This document shows, piece by piece, positions 36,420-43,905 of a stretch of 44,411 nucleotides of DNA. The notes under the pieces are model-generated. The model ran no database searches and had not been told where the DNA came from. It was given only the letters and a program-made list of their open reading frames with translations. How positions within the stretch are numbered: position 1 is the stretch's first letter; every line of letters starts with the position of its first letter. This stretch comes from JAAYKS01 sp964479435 (GTDB taxonomy: Bacteria > Bacillota > Clostridia > Saccharofermentanales > UBA5734). The stretch spans positions 1 to 44,411 of the forward strand of contig CAYZME010000005.1 of NCBI GenBank assembly GCA_964479435.1, given 5' to 3'. The position numbers and the translations under genes were made by a program.

Positions 36420-37337
36420 TTAATCTCTAGAAATATATTTTTTCAGATAGTTGACACTGCATTCAATCATTCCGTTCATCAATCCAGCTTTTTGCTCATC
36501 CGTCGCATCCGTCGGATAGCGCACCCAGCTCATCTCAACGATTAAGTGCAGACCTACCGGATTGCGTGCTTTTCGCGTCAATGTTTCAATTGCGCGCGGT
36601 ATATCAATCGAGCCATCGCCAACGGCGACCCCGACAGGTACAAATGGAATTCGAAACTTTACATCCTCCTGCACCATGAGCATATCCTTTATATGAGTGG
36701 TGATCGTATACGGCGCCAGTTGCTCAATTTCCAAATCCGGATCATTAAAGACTGTGTAGCCGTTGGCCGTATCAAGAGCGCAGCCAACATGCGGCGAATC
36801 CACTTGATCAAACATCCGCGCCAGATCAATGGCTTTGAAATCACAATGGTTTTCTATAGCCAAATATACGTTGTGCTCCTCCATTATTTTTGCCGCTTCT
36901 TTGAGGCTTTTACCCATCTCCTCTAGTTGCTTTCGGCCATCTGGAGCAAACCGGCTTTTTTCTATACGAAGGGATCCGTAGCCAAGACGGCAAATACTAA
37001 TTCCCAACAGGTGCATTATTCTTATGCGATTAAGCAAATCTTTGCGAGCCTGGGTAGCGTTTGATCCTGCTAATTCAAAGACATTACGCAGAGCTCCTAA
37101 TTCCGCACCACGAAGCTCCAGTTCGACGCCATATTCTTCCGTCAGCTCCCGGATGGCATGGATCTCTTCGGTTGTGTCAGGAAAATCGACAGAATAATGT
37201 AAACACGCGCATCCCATTTCCGCGGCTTTGCGTATCAGCCAACGCCCCTTCTCCGGATCTTCCATAACAACTGGCGGACGATAATTTGAACCCATAAATC
37301 CGACTTTCATCGTTCTTTGAATGTCACGATAATTCAT
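36420..37337 (-). CDS. Sugar phosphate isomerase/epimerase, paralogue
   Basis: The 305-residue TIM-barrel protein is clearly related to its downstream neighbour: TMKVGFMGSNYRPP, YLAIENHCDF, GCALDTANGY, TTHIKDM and LIVEMS align with the same metal-binding positions. AAAGGGG precedes the ATG. The gene is visibly more AT-rich than the surrounding backbone genes, which may reflect later acquisition or divergence. The gap to the downstream paralogue is 39 bases, so they are probably co-transcribed. Confidence 0.85.
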   Translation of the reverse strand: MNYRDIQRTMKVGFMGSNYRPPVVMEDPEKGRWLIRKAAEMGCACLHYSVDFPDTTEEIHAIRELTEEYGVELELRGAELGALRNVFELAGSNATQARKDLLNRIRIMHLLGISICRLGYGSLRIEKSRFAPDGRKQLEEMGKSLKEAAKIMEEHNVYLAIENHCDFKAIDLARMFDQVDSPHVGCALDTANGYTVFNDPDLEIEQLAPYTITTHIKDMLMVQEDVKFRIPFVPVGVAVGDGSIDIPRAIETLTRKARNPVGLHLIVEMSWVRYPTDATDEQKAGLMNGMIECSVNYLKKYISRD

Positions 37338-37364
37338 TTCAATTCCCCTTTCTATGGTGTACCT

Positions 37365-37766
37365 TCATTCAAAGCGGGCCATGATTCCGTCCCGTTCCAG
37401 CGCCAGCAGGAAAGCGGTATCCGCGGGGCAAAAATCATACTCGCCGATCTCTTCCACCCGGATCCAGCGAAGATCCTGGTGTTCAAACAAATGGGGTTTG
37501 CCCGCCGTGATGCGGGCATGAAACAGAGCCAGGTGTACGGTAAGATCGGGATATGTGTGCACCACCTGCATATATTTTGCGCCTACCTCGATGCGCACGC
37601 CAAGCTCTTCTTGCACTTCTCTGACAAGTGCCTGCTCCTCGGATTCGCCAGGTTCTACTTTGCCACCAGCAAATTCCCACAGCAAAGCCCGTTCCTTATA
37701 CGCCGGGCGCTGACAGATGAGAAAGCGATCTCTTTTCCAGATGAGAGCCGCAACCACACGGGTCAT
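37365..37766 (-). CDS. Nudix hydrolase (MutT / 8-oxo-dGTP diphosphatase-like)
   Basis: The 133-residue protein has a full Nudix box at residues 35-57: Gly35, Glu41, Arg49-Glu50, Glu53-Glu54 and Gly56 at the standard spacing (GKVEPGESEEQALVREVQEE in part). The N-terminal VVAALIWKRDRFLICQRP and the FAGGK lead-in are typical of MutT, which cleaves oxidised dGTP to protect DNA. A broader nucleotide substrate is possible. The gap to the upstream DUF2812-like gene is 17 bases, on the same strand. Confidence 0.9.
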   Translation of the reverse strand: MTRVVAALIWKRDRFLICQRPAYKERALLWEFAGGKVEPGESEEQALVREVQEELGVRIEVGAKYMQVVHTYPDLTVHLALFHARITAGKPHLFEHQDLRWIRVEEIGEYDFCPADTAFLLALERDGIMARFE

Positions 37767-37783
37767 ACCGATCCCCCTCCTTG

Positions 37784-38245
37784 CTAGCGCATGCTTTCCG
37801 CCAAAACTTGAGCGATCGAGGTGATGGGTAACAAATCGAATTCCTCAGCCTGCAGAACCCTTGCGTTGAGGACACGTGTCCCCTGGCGCAAGAGGATCAC
37901 CGTCATGCGCATCTCGTTTTGGTAGATGGTCACCTCGTCCATTTGTACACTCGGCCAGGACAGATGCGAAACGTCTTTCGAGACCCCATCCGCGCGTAAC
38001 CTTTCCCGCACCAACCGGCGCGCCTGTCCGGGTGTTGCATGCGATGCCGCCGCTAGCCGATAGCGCACGGTTGCCGGCTCTCGCGCTTCAAAAGCCGACA
38101 CACCGAACAGGAATCCGTCCCGGCTCAAAAACCAACCGTCGCGTGCCTGGTCCGCCAACCAGCTTTCCATCCCTTCGATATCGTACGCAGGGCATGGCGG
38201 TAACCGATAACGCTTTGTCTTTCGCTTGTGGGGCGAGCTACTCAT
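37784..38245 (-). CDS. DUF2812-like protein
   Basis: The 153-residue protein begins MSSSPHKRKTKRYRLPPC and has YDIEGMESWLADQARDGWF and a VRYRLAAAS stretch, the pattern of DUF2812, a family usually encoded next to PadR regulators in Bacillota. The C-terminal half diverges from the usual membrane-spanning version and shows no clear membrane segment. The ATG at 38245 lies inside the end of the padR gene (ATGAGTAG overlap), so the two are coupled. An upstream in-frame extension to 38320 overlaps padR and is not supported. Confidence 0.75.
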   Translation of the reverse strand: MSSSPHKRKTKRYRLPPCPAYDIEGMESWLADQARDGWFLSRDGFLFGVSAFEAREPATVRYRLAAASHATPGQARRLVRERLRADGVSKDVSHLSWPSVQMDEVTIYQNEMRMTVILLRQGTRVLNARVLQAEEFDLLPITSIAQVLAESMR

Positions 38246-38570
38246 CAATGGATTGACCTTTCTGTGTTTGACTCTCCGCATCCGCAAGGCAAAGCCGGAG
38301 CCGCCTGATCTCACGCTCATACGCGACCCCTCCTGCCTTCCGGATGGCGTAGGTGCGCTTACGCCCTACCGTCGCAATTTCATGGATCCATTTTTGTTTC
38401 ATGAATTTTCCCAGGATCGTATAGAGAGTTGCCGGACCCATATGAATACGGCCACGGGTACGTTGTTCGATATATGCAGCGATGTCAATGCCACACATCG
38501 GCTCCCGATGGAGAGCCATCAGGACATAGAACATCGACTCGGTCAAATTTGTCTTGGGAGATCCAGTCAT
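38238..38570 (-). CDS. PadR family transcriptional regulator
   Basis: The 110-residue protein has the PadR winged helix: LTESMFYVLMALHREPMCGIDI, then MGPATLYTILGKFMKQKWI and the GRKRTYAI wing, and a short C-terminal dimerisation helix. PadR proteins are repressors, often of their own operon. The ATG at 38570 follows GGAG eight bases upstream; an in-frame TTG at 38594 is poorer. A promoter and two overlapping palindromes lie directly upstream, so autoregulation is likely. Confidence 0.92.
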   Translation of the reverse strand: MTGSPKTNLTESMFYVLMALHREPMCGIDIAAYIEQRTRGRIHMGPATLYTILGKFMKQKWIHEIATVGRKRTYAIRKAGGVAYEREIRRLRLCLADAESQTQKGQSIDE

Positions 38571-38593
38571 CTCAAAGTCTCCAATAGTTACCA

Positions 38594-38650
38594 ATATCGC
38601 ATCACGATATCACCTAGTGATATTATAGGGAATCGAAAAGAAGAAGTAAA
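38594..38650 (-). promoter_or_regulatory. padR promoter with two overlapping palindromic operators
   Basis: On the minus strand TTTACT (38650 to 38645) and TATAAT (38627 to 38622) are 17 bases apart. A perfect dyad ATATCAC-CTA-GTGATAT lies at 38607-38623, overlapping the -10 and start site. A second perfect dyad ATATCG-CATCA-CGATAT lies at 38594-38610 and shares four bases with the first. The layout suits cooperative binding by PadR dimers. Confidence 0.65.
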
Positions 38651-38664
38651 GCGGCTAGGGAAGG

Positions 38665-38754
38665 TTATGACTTATGAAGAAGCTGTCGTAATTCGTCTAG
38701 TGTAAGCTCTTTGGCTCGATTTCGATGTACCATGCGGTGACAATTGGGGCAACG
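38665..38754 (-). pseudogene. HNH endonuclease remnant
   Basis: The minus frame reads RCPNCHRMVHRNRAKELTLD and ends at the stop at 38665-38667. CPNCHRMVHR is the metal-binding end of an HNH nuclease. A stop codon lies immediately upstream in this frame; the expected upstream residues (NNVAP-like) appear in another frame near 38755-38780, so the gene is both truncated and frameshifted. The N-terminal part is missing. Confidence 0.6.
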
Positions 38755-38825
38755 TTATTAGTGATAATTTCAAACTTCAGGCGAGCCAACTATGTATCTG
38801 GACCGTTCAAGATTTTTCATACTTA

Positions 38826-38873
38826 TACCCGGCGTACGAAAACCCCAGCCAGATACATCTCAACCAACGCTTC
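38826..38873 (-). repeat. 48-base inverted repeat, left copy (IS256-derived)
   Basis: The minus-strand sequence is identical over 48 bases to the plus-strand sequence at 43664-43711. Identity continues with one mismatch for about seven more bases on the outer side, then ends. It encodes the EALVEMYLAGVFVRRV part of two IS256 transposase remnants. Confidence 0.9.
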
Positions 38874-39138
38874 CTCGACGCTGATCCCACGTTTCTGGTA
38901 CCACTGAAGAATTGCCGTTTCGAATGTCAACGTCCGCGGCTCCGGGATCTTGATGGTCACATTCCCGGCCCAGAGTCAGCAGGTTGCGGCTGTAGGATTC
39001 TGCCCGGATATCGGTTTGCTCTTCGGCCTGCTCATAGCGTCTAGCGTGGGTCAGCCGGCCGGCCTCTTCGTCCAGAAGCTTGCTGAGGCCTGTTCCCCTT
39101 TATGGCGCTCTCTTTTAACTGAGAATTTTCTCAGACAT
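38826..39138 (-). pseudogene. IS256 family transposase, N-terminal fragment
   Basis: The minus strand has AAGGAG, then an ATG at 39138 beginning MSEKILS, then stops, and then a frame with LLDEEAGRLTHARRYE and YSRNLLTLGRE. Another frame continues with IKIPEPRTLTFETAI, then WYQKRGISVEEALVEM and YLAGVFVRRV. These are the N-terminal and linker parts of IS256-family (mutator-type) transposases. There are at least two disabling frameshifts or stops, and homology stops at 38826. The DDE catalytic domain is absent. Confidence 0.75.
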
Positions 39139-39255
39139 GATTCCAGCTCCTTTTCTTGGCGTAATGTTGATTTTGGCAACAAACATTTCACCAAGTGGGC
39201 CGGGGTCATGTCTCTTCTAGCCACTTTCGAGATGTGCTTAAAATCTCAAATCTTA

Positions 39256-40070
39256 TCAACACAGTTCATCCCTTTCTTTATATCGGGCAGGGGCTTTTTT
39301 GCTTTTGGCAAACCGCTCCTGTACTTGGTTGAACAACTCGACAGGCAAAATAGCCGGAACACCGTTTTCATGAACGATATCGCGGCATTTATATTTATCA
39401 ATATATTTATAACTGTGAATCAAATTTATAATTACATTGAAACCTATAAGAACGCCATGCCTTGAGTGCAAGCCTTTCTCATTAAGCGTCGCGGCAATTT
39501 GAATAACAGCGCTGCCGGCCACATAGATTTGAAACGTTTTCAACACAAATGGTGCAGTAAGTGGGTCAATTGCATATCTCTTTTCTTCATCAATCTTCAA
39601 TCCGACAGGCAATGTTCCGCCGTGCCATTTGCATTTCAAAGCGTTTTCAGTACGCCCACGTATTACCTTTCCAGATAGTTCAGCAGCGTAAAATTCGGCA
39701 TACCCTTCAAGCAGCGATTCAAGTAAAAAGCCTGTGGAATCCTCGGCGATTGTTTCCATCTCCGAAACGGCTTTGACAATTTTTTTACGAAGAATAGCCT
39801 TGTTATGAGCTGAATCACTGCGATTTCCCGCAAGCCGATCCAATTCCCAGACGTCAATAACATCAAACAGATGTTTTGCGCTGTCCTTTATCATTTTTTA
39901 AAAAAATAAGGGCGGTTGTCTGTTTTCGCTGAATAAGCGCGGTCAATATAGGTGTTGAGGACGGCCAATCCCTGCTTTTCGGCATAGGCTTTGCACTCAC
40001 GAATTTGCCCTTCAATGCTCTCTTCACGCTGATTATCGGAACTATAACGACAATATAGAACGGCTTTCAA
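39256..40070 (-). pseudogene. Large serine recombinase, frameshifted and 3'-truncated
   Basis: The N-terminal resolvase part starts near TTG 40070 and reads KAVLYCRYSSDNQREESIEG (catalytic Ser in YSSDNQ), continuing to DNRPYF at about 39900. A run of Ts and As (39894-39907) then shifts the frame. The second part, 39256-39894, reads MIKDSAKHLFDVIDVW and continues through a recombinase domain (ENALKCKWHGGTLPVG; IDPLTAPFVLKTFQ) to a stop after ERDELC, where the zinc and coiled-coil parts should follow. The family inserts or excises elements such as Tn4451/Tn1549-like units. It is probably inactive unless the homopolymer shift is a sequencing error. Confidence 0.85.
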
Positions 40071-40092
40071 TCGTTCTCACTTCGCAAATTGG

Positions 40093-41742
40093 TTATTCTT
40101 TATCTGTATCGCCTAATAATTGTTTAAGACGTGCTTTGATATTTTCAAAAACAATACTCAATTGTTTTTTTGCGTTATCTGTAATTAATGCCGTATGTGC
40201 CACCGCATCTCGTACAGGTTTATACACTTTCGCATCACGAGCAATTCCTAATTCTTTTGCAGGGTTTTCCGGCTTGTCTACAAGATTTGACAAGTCATCC
40301 ATACTCAAATATTGCAAGTCTTCTATTGATTGTCTTACATCGTATGCAATATTTGCGGTGGCTTTAAATTGTTGTTCCCTCGTTTTCCACTTATTGGATT
40401 TCTTTTGAGCCTCGGTAGACAAAGAAATTTTTTTGTGTCTAATAAATTCACGCAGCAGGTTCTCCGCAATAAAACACTCTGTATAAGACGGGATATTATA
40501 TTGTGATTCGTTGCTCAATTTTGTAACCCATGAATCGACCGTTTTGTTCTTTTTTTCGGGGAGCAATTCTTTTACGGTAGCAAAAAATAATTCCTGTGCT
40601 TTTCTTCTCTTGGGAGTAACGGCGGTATTATCAGCATCACCATCGTCACCAATACGACGTCTTAATTCATCCCATTCGCCAATAATACCTCGTATTATAA
40701 TTTCAAACTCTCTAAGGAATTTATTATATAAAGGATCGTCATTTATAACACCTTCTCGACTGCTGGTAAAAGCATCTTCATCATAGTCAAGTCCGTTAAA
40801 ATGAACTTGTCCATACAGATAGCTTTCAACAATTCTTGTTGTGGGTATCCGTTTTAGAATATCCTTTTCACGCAAGCGCCCATTTACAAATAAATCAAGC
40901 GTGACCTTCTCATTTGTTCCTCTAATTTTCAAATCGGAAGGTTTGTTTGTTGACGCAACAAATCCGCTAATTCTCATAGTGGATGTCTTTGACCTGTACT
41001 CTTTAACATTTTGGTTTACAGCGGGAGATATTTTAGAGGACAGGTATTCATCGTTAGGCTGATTTAATAGCCAAACAAATTGCGTCGTATTTGCCAAATC
41101 ATCCAAAGCGTCCACAGTTACAGGTTGTCCATTAAGAAAAATTGAAAAAGATTGATCAATCAGAGAAAACCGGAAGTTAAGGGCAATAATTTTGCGAAGG
41201 TAATCAATGGTATTGATTACTCCATCGTTTAACCCTTCAAAATAGAGTGAAGTTCCTGATGATAACGGGCTCAGCTTGGCCGCAGTAATGCTATTGAATG
41301 TATTTAGCGGATATTCATTTGCACTAACATCATCTTTGATAGCTTTATTAAGTCCAGAATTGTCAATTTGACCGCCGATAATTCCCGTATCAATAGTTTT
41401 TGATGCTATATGTACCTTTTGAGCGCATGATAACAATGCAAGTTTTCCAATTCCTTTTCTACCAATAAATGCTCTGCCTTTTGAAGTATTGAGTTGACCC
41501 TCTTTTCGTTTCGAATAACCGATTTTTAAAAATTTATTTTGAAAATCTTCACCTGTCATCCCTGTGCCGTCATCCGTAACAAACATTGAACGAGAATCTC
41601 TATGAATTTCAATCCAAACATTTGAAGCATCAGCATCCCAGGAGTTGGAAATAGCTTCACCGATTACGGTTATAAAATTACGATATAGATTTCTTCCAAG
41701 GTGATTTAAAACACTGAGTGAAATATTAAATGTAAAGCACAT
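40093..41742 (-). CDS. GHKL (MutL/MORC-like) ATPase with HEPN-like C-terminus
   Basis: The 549-residue protein has an intact GHKL ATP site: N-box Glu29-Asn33-Asp36 in GEAISNSWDADA, DDGTGM (57-62) and GRKGIGKLALLS (94-105). The middle (about 110-345) has the S5-like and transducer region, including LDLFVNGRLREKDILKRIP. The last 120 residues resemble Swt1-type HEPN domains: CFIAENLLREFIRHKK, LQYLSMDDLSNLV and VRDAVAHTALIT, with R511-x4-H516 matching the HEPN RNase motif. AAAGGAG lies seven bases before the ATG. The gene is 28 bases downstream of the DNA methyltransferase gene and probably shares its transcript. MORC-like ATPases are known partners in restriction-modification loci; the HEPN assignment is inference. 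The gene is strongly AT-rich. Confidence 0.85.
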   Translation of the reverse strand: MCFTFNISLSVLNHLGRNLYRNFITVIGEAISNSWDADASNVWIEIHRDSRSMFVTDDGTGMTGEDFQNKFLKIGYSKRKEGQLNTSKGRAFIGRKGIGKLALLSCAQKVHIASKTIDTGIIGGQIDNSGLNKAIKDDVSANEYPLNTFNSITAAKLSPLSSGTSLYFEGLNDGVINTIDYLRKIIALNFRFSLIDQSFSIFLNGQPVTVDALDDLANTTQFVWLLNQPNDEYLSSKISPAVNQNVKEYRSKTSTMRISGFVASTNKPSDLKIRGTNEKVTLDLFVNGRLREKDILKRIPTTRIVESYLYGQVHFNGLDYDEDAFTSSREGVINDDPLYNKFLREFEIIIRGIIGEWDELRRRIGDDGDADNTAVTPKRRKAQELFFATVKELLPEKKNKTVDSWVTKLSNESQYNIPSYTECFIAENLLREFIRHKKISLSTEAQKKSNKWKTREQQFKATANIAYDVRQSIEDLQYLSMDDLSNLVDKPENPAKELGIARDAKVYKPVRDAVAHTALITDNAKKQLSIVFENIKARLKQLLGDTDKE

Positions 41743-41770
41743 TACAAACTCCTTTCACCACTTTTGTCTT

Positions 41771-42817
41771 TTATTCAACATCAAATTCTACTAAATGCCT
41801 TGCTATTGATATTCCTATAACCTCGCCCAGCCTAACTGGAACCGCATTTCCGATATGCCGCGCAATATCTTTCAGGGAAAAGGCTCTATCTGGGTCAATA
41901 AAATTATAATCTGGCGGAAATGTTTGCAACAACGCTCCTTCGCGCAATGTCAATGCTCGATCTTGTTCGGGATGCCCGAACCGCCCTGTTCCATAACAAT
42001 GGAACTGTGTTGTGATGGTTGGGCCAATCTGATTCCAACGCATTCTCCCATAAACAGAACCATATGTTTGACCGCTGTCCCTTCTATGGCATTCGCAACG
42101 CAAATTTTCCGGCCAATCCCGCCATGTCCCGCCCGGAACAGAAGCCTGTATGCGTTGCACGTTAAGTGGTGATAATCTTGCTGTTGTATGCATCGGATCA
42201 TTTCCGTCTGTTTCGCCCGCATTGATTGCGGGTAATCCGCCTATGAAATGTTGTACCGTAATTTCGTTTCTATTATGAGTTGGCGGGATCAAATTTATAT
42301 TTCCTAGTAAGGAAGCAAGCAAAACAAAACGTCTTCTGCTTTGGGATATTCCGTAGTCGGGGCAAAATACCACTTCATAATGCACATGATAGTTTAACCT
42401 TTCAAGCAAAGCAATGAAATCCTCAAAAATCTGTGTTTTCTGTATTTGAGGAACATTTTCCATAGAAAGAATAATAGGATTGACGCTTTCTATCATTCGA
42501 CCAAATTCAGTCAAAAGATTATACTTTTCGTCTTTGTGATTTGCTTTTCCCATTTTGAAACGCATTGTTGAAAAAGGTTGGCATGGCGCACATCCTACTA
42601 AAATTTTAATAACATCATCGTTATAACAATCTTCAATCTCTGTCCCATCCATATCACGGACATTTTGCTGGTGAAAAGGAATGCCGTTATTTTCTGAATA
42701 CGCAAAACGGCAAGTAGGGTCAATGTCAAAACCGGCACATACATCAAGCCCGGCGTTTAATAACCCTTTTGTCAGCCCACCTACGCCGCAAAACAAATCT
42801 ACTACTTGTGCTGGCAT
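41771..42817 (-). CDS. C5-cytosine DNA methyltransferase
   Basis: The 348-residue enzyme methylates cytosine at C5 in a target sequence that cannot be read from the protein. Motifs in order are I DLFCGVGG (7-14), IV GCAPCQPFS with catalytic Cys79, VI ENV (120-122), VIII QSRRRFVL, a short target-recognition region (about 185-260) and X GNAVPVRLGEVIGISI near the end. AGGGAGG precedes the ATG. All catalytic motifs are intact. The gene is AT-rich and sits upstream of the GHKL ATPase. No intact restriction nuclease is adjacent; only an HNH fragment lies upstream. Confidence 0.96.
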   Translation of the reverse strand: MPAQVVDLFCGVGGLTKGLLNAGLDVCAGFDIDPTCRFAYSENNGIPFHQQNVRDMDGTEIEDCYNDDVIKILVGCAPCQPFSTMRFKMGKANHKDEKYNLLTEFGRMIESVNPIILSMENVPQIQKTQIFEDFIALLERLNYHVHYEVVFCPDYGISQSRRRFVLLASLLGNINLIPPTHNRNEITVQHFIGGLPAINAGETDGNDPMHTTARLSPLNVQRIQASVPGGTWRDWPENLRCECHRRDSGQTYGSVYGRMRWNQIGPTITTQFHCYGTGRFGHPEQDRALTLREGALLQTFPPDYNFIDPDRAFSLKDIARHIGNAVPVRLGEVIGISIARHLVEFDVE

Positions 42818-42848
42818 AACATCCCTCCCTTCTCAAAAGCAAAATGAT

Positions 42849-42947
42849 TTAGTTTTCGCTATTGGTTAATTTATTCGCCTGTTTCGGGAGCTTCTTAATC
42901 AGCCACTCCAATACTTTTAACAGATCTGCTCCGGTTGCACGGCGAAC
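42849..42947 (-). other. Short open frame continuing the HNH frame after its stop
   Basis: Directly after the TAA of the HNH fragment, the same frame stays open for 32 codons (VRRATGADLLKVLEWLIKKL, then Lys-rich) to TAA at 42849. It has no start or ribosome site. It might be the original C-terminal part of a gene now interrupted by a stop, or chance. It ends 31 bases before the methyltransferase start. Confidence 0.25.
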
Positions 42948-43109
42948 TTATATCAACAGTTTGTCATAAGATGATCTATCAAGCGTTAATTTGGCCGCGT
43001 CTTCATTACAAACACTACATAAAGCATGTATATTTGACGGATCATCAGTTCCGCCCATGCTTTTGTCAACAATGTGTCCGATTGTAATGTCCCCCGTTGT
43101 CAAGACACA
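42948..43109 (-). pseudogene. HNH endonuclease C-terminal fragment joined to IS3 sequence
   Basis: The minus frame contains GHIVDKSMGGTDDPSNIHAL and CSVCNEDAAKLTL before a stop, the beta-beta-alpha metal core of an HNH nuclease (His, Asp, Cys positions). Upstream of about 43109 the same frame turns into IS3 OrfB sequence (NDEELEIWNRIERIHPV), so the nuclease's N-terminal half has been replaced by an IS3 end. It lies just upstream of the methyltransferase and may be the remains of its partner nuclease. Confidence 0.6.
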
Positions 43110-43620
43110 GATTACGGGATGGATCCGCTCGATCCGATTCCAGATCTCCAGTTCCTCGTCGTTCACCGTTTGGGAGGCCTCTGGCGGTACACACTGGTCC
43201 GGGCAATGTCCAAAAGTTCGGCCTGGCGCTTGACCGTCAGTTGTGGATGGTTCCGCTCCACCAACTCAGAGGCCTCGCTTGCGTCGTAGGGTTTGTATTT
43301 CCTGATCTTTTTTCAACCAGTCGACCTCATACGTCAACTGCCCTACCTTGCGTTCCAGATTGGCCACGTGTTGGCGTTCCTGCTCCAATTCCTTCTCGGC
43401 CTCAGAGGATTTCCTTTTGAACACGTCCGATACCCGCTCCAGAAACTCGACCTCCATCTGGGCGATATAACTGGATTGATTCCATGCCTGACTGCGATCT
43501 CGCTGATGGTCCCTTCCTCACGGAGGACCTCAACAACCACTTGGGTTTTGTACTCTGCACTGTACTGATTTCGCTTATTCATGCCTCCAATTATACTTGC
43601 TATCCGTTTCCCGTGTCACA
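43110..43620 (-). mobile_element. IS3 family element remnant (orfA and start of orfB)
   Basis: The terminal repeat starts at 43620 on the minus strand (TGTGACACGGGAAACGG), followed by TTGGAGGC and an ATG at 43582. OrfA reads MNKRNQYSAEYKTQVVVEVL and an HTH part ending HGINPVI; a frameshift near 43470 follows, then FLERVSDVFKRKSSEAEKEL and VGQLTYEVDWLKK. An orfB start reads LTVKRQAELLDIARTSVYRQ and is frameshifted again before NDEELEIWNRIERIH. The rest of orfB, with the DDE core, is gone, and the sequence joins the HNH fragment. Confidence 0.75.
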
Positions 43621-43905
43621 CCTTTGGGGTGCAGTATACCGGAAACGTGAGACTACCGTCGATGAAGCGTTGGTTGAGATGTATCTGGCTGGGGTTTTCG
43701 TACGCCGGGTAGATGACGTCGCCGAGATTCTGTGGGGCTCCAGAGTGTCGGCAGGGACCGTCAGCGAGCTCAACCAGAAAGCTTACGTCAACATCGAAAA
43801 ATAGCGGCAGCGACCGCTTCAGGGCAAGTATCCATACGTTTATCTGGACGGGATCTATCTGAAACGCAACTGGGGCGGCGAGTGCTAGAATGTATCCGTG
43901 CTGGT
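43621..43905 (+). pseudogene. IS256 family transposase, internal fragment
   Basis: The plus strand reads VYRKRETTVDEALVEMYLAG, then WGSRVSAGTVSELNQKAY, a stop after NIEK, then RQRPLQGKYPYVYLDGIYLK (with the YLDG Asp of the DDE triad), another stop, and NVSVLVAMA. These are consecutive parts of an IS256-type transposase with two in-frame stops. It starts directly at the IS3 end (43620) and ends where IS3 OrfA sequence begins (about 43906). It is not the missing half of the 38.8-kb fragment, because the two overlap. Confidence 0.75.
43664..43711 (+). repeat. 48-base inverted repeat, right copy (IS256-derived)
   Basis: Identical to the minus strand of 38826-38873 over all 48 bases. The two copies face each other and enclose 4.8 kb with the recombinase remnant, the ATPase and the methyltransferase. 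Confidence 0.9.
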
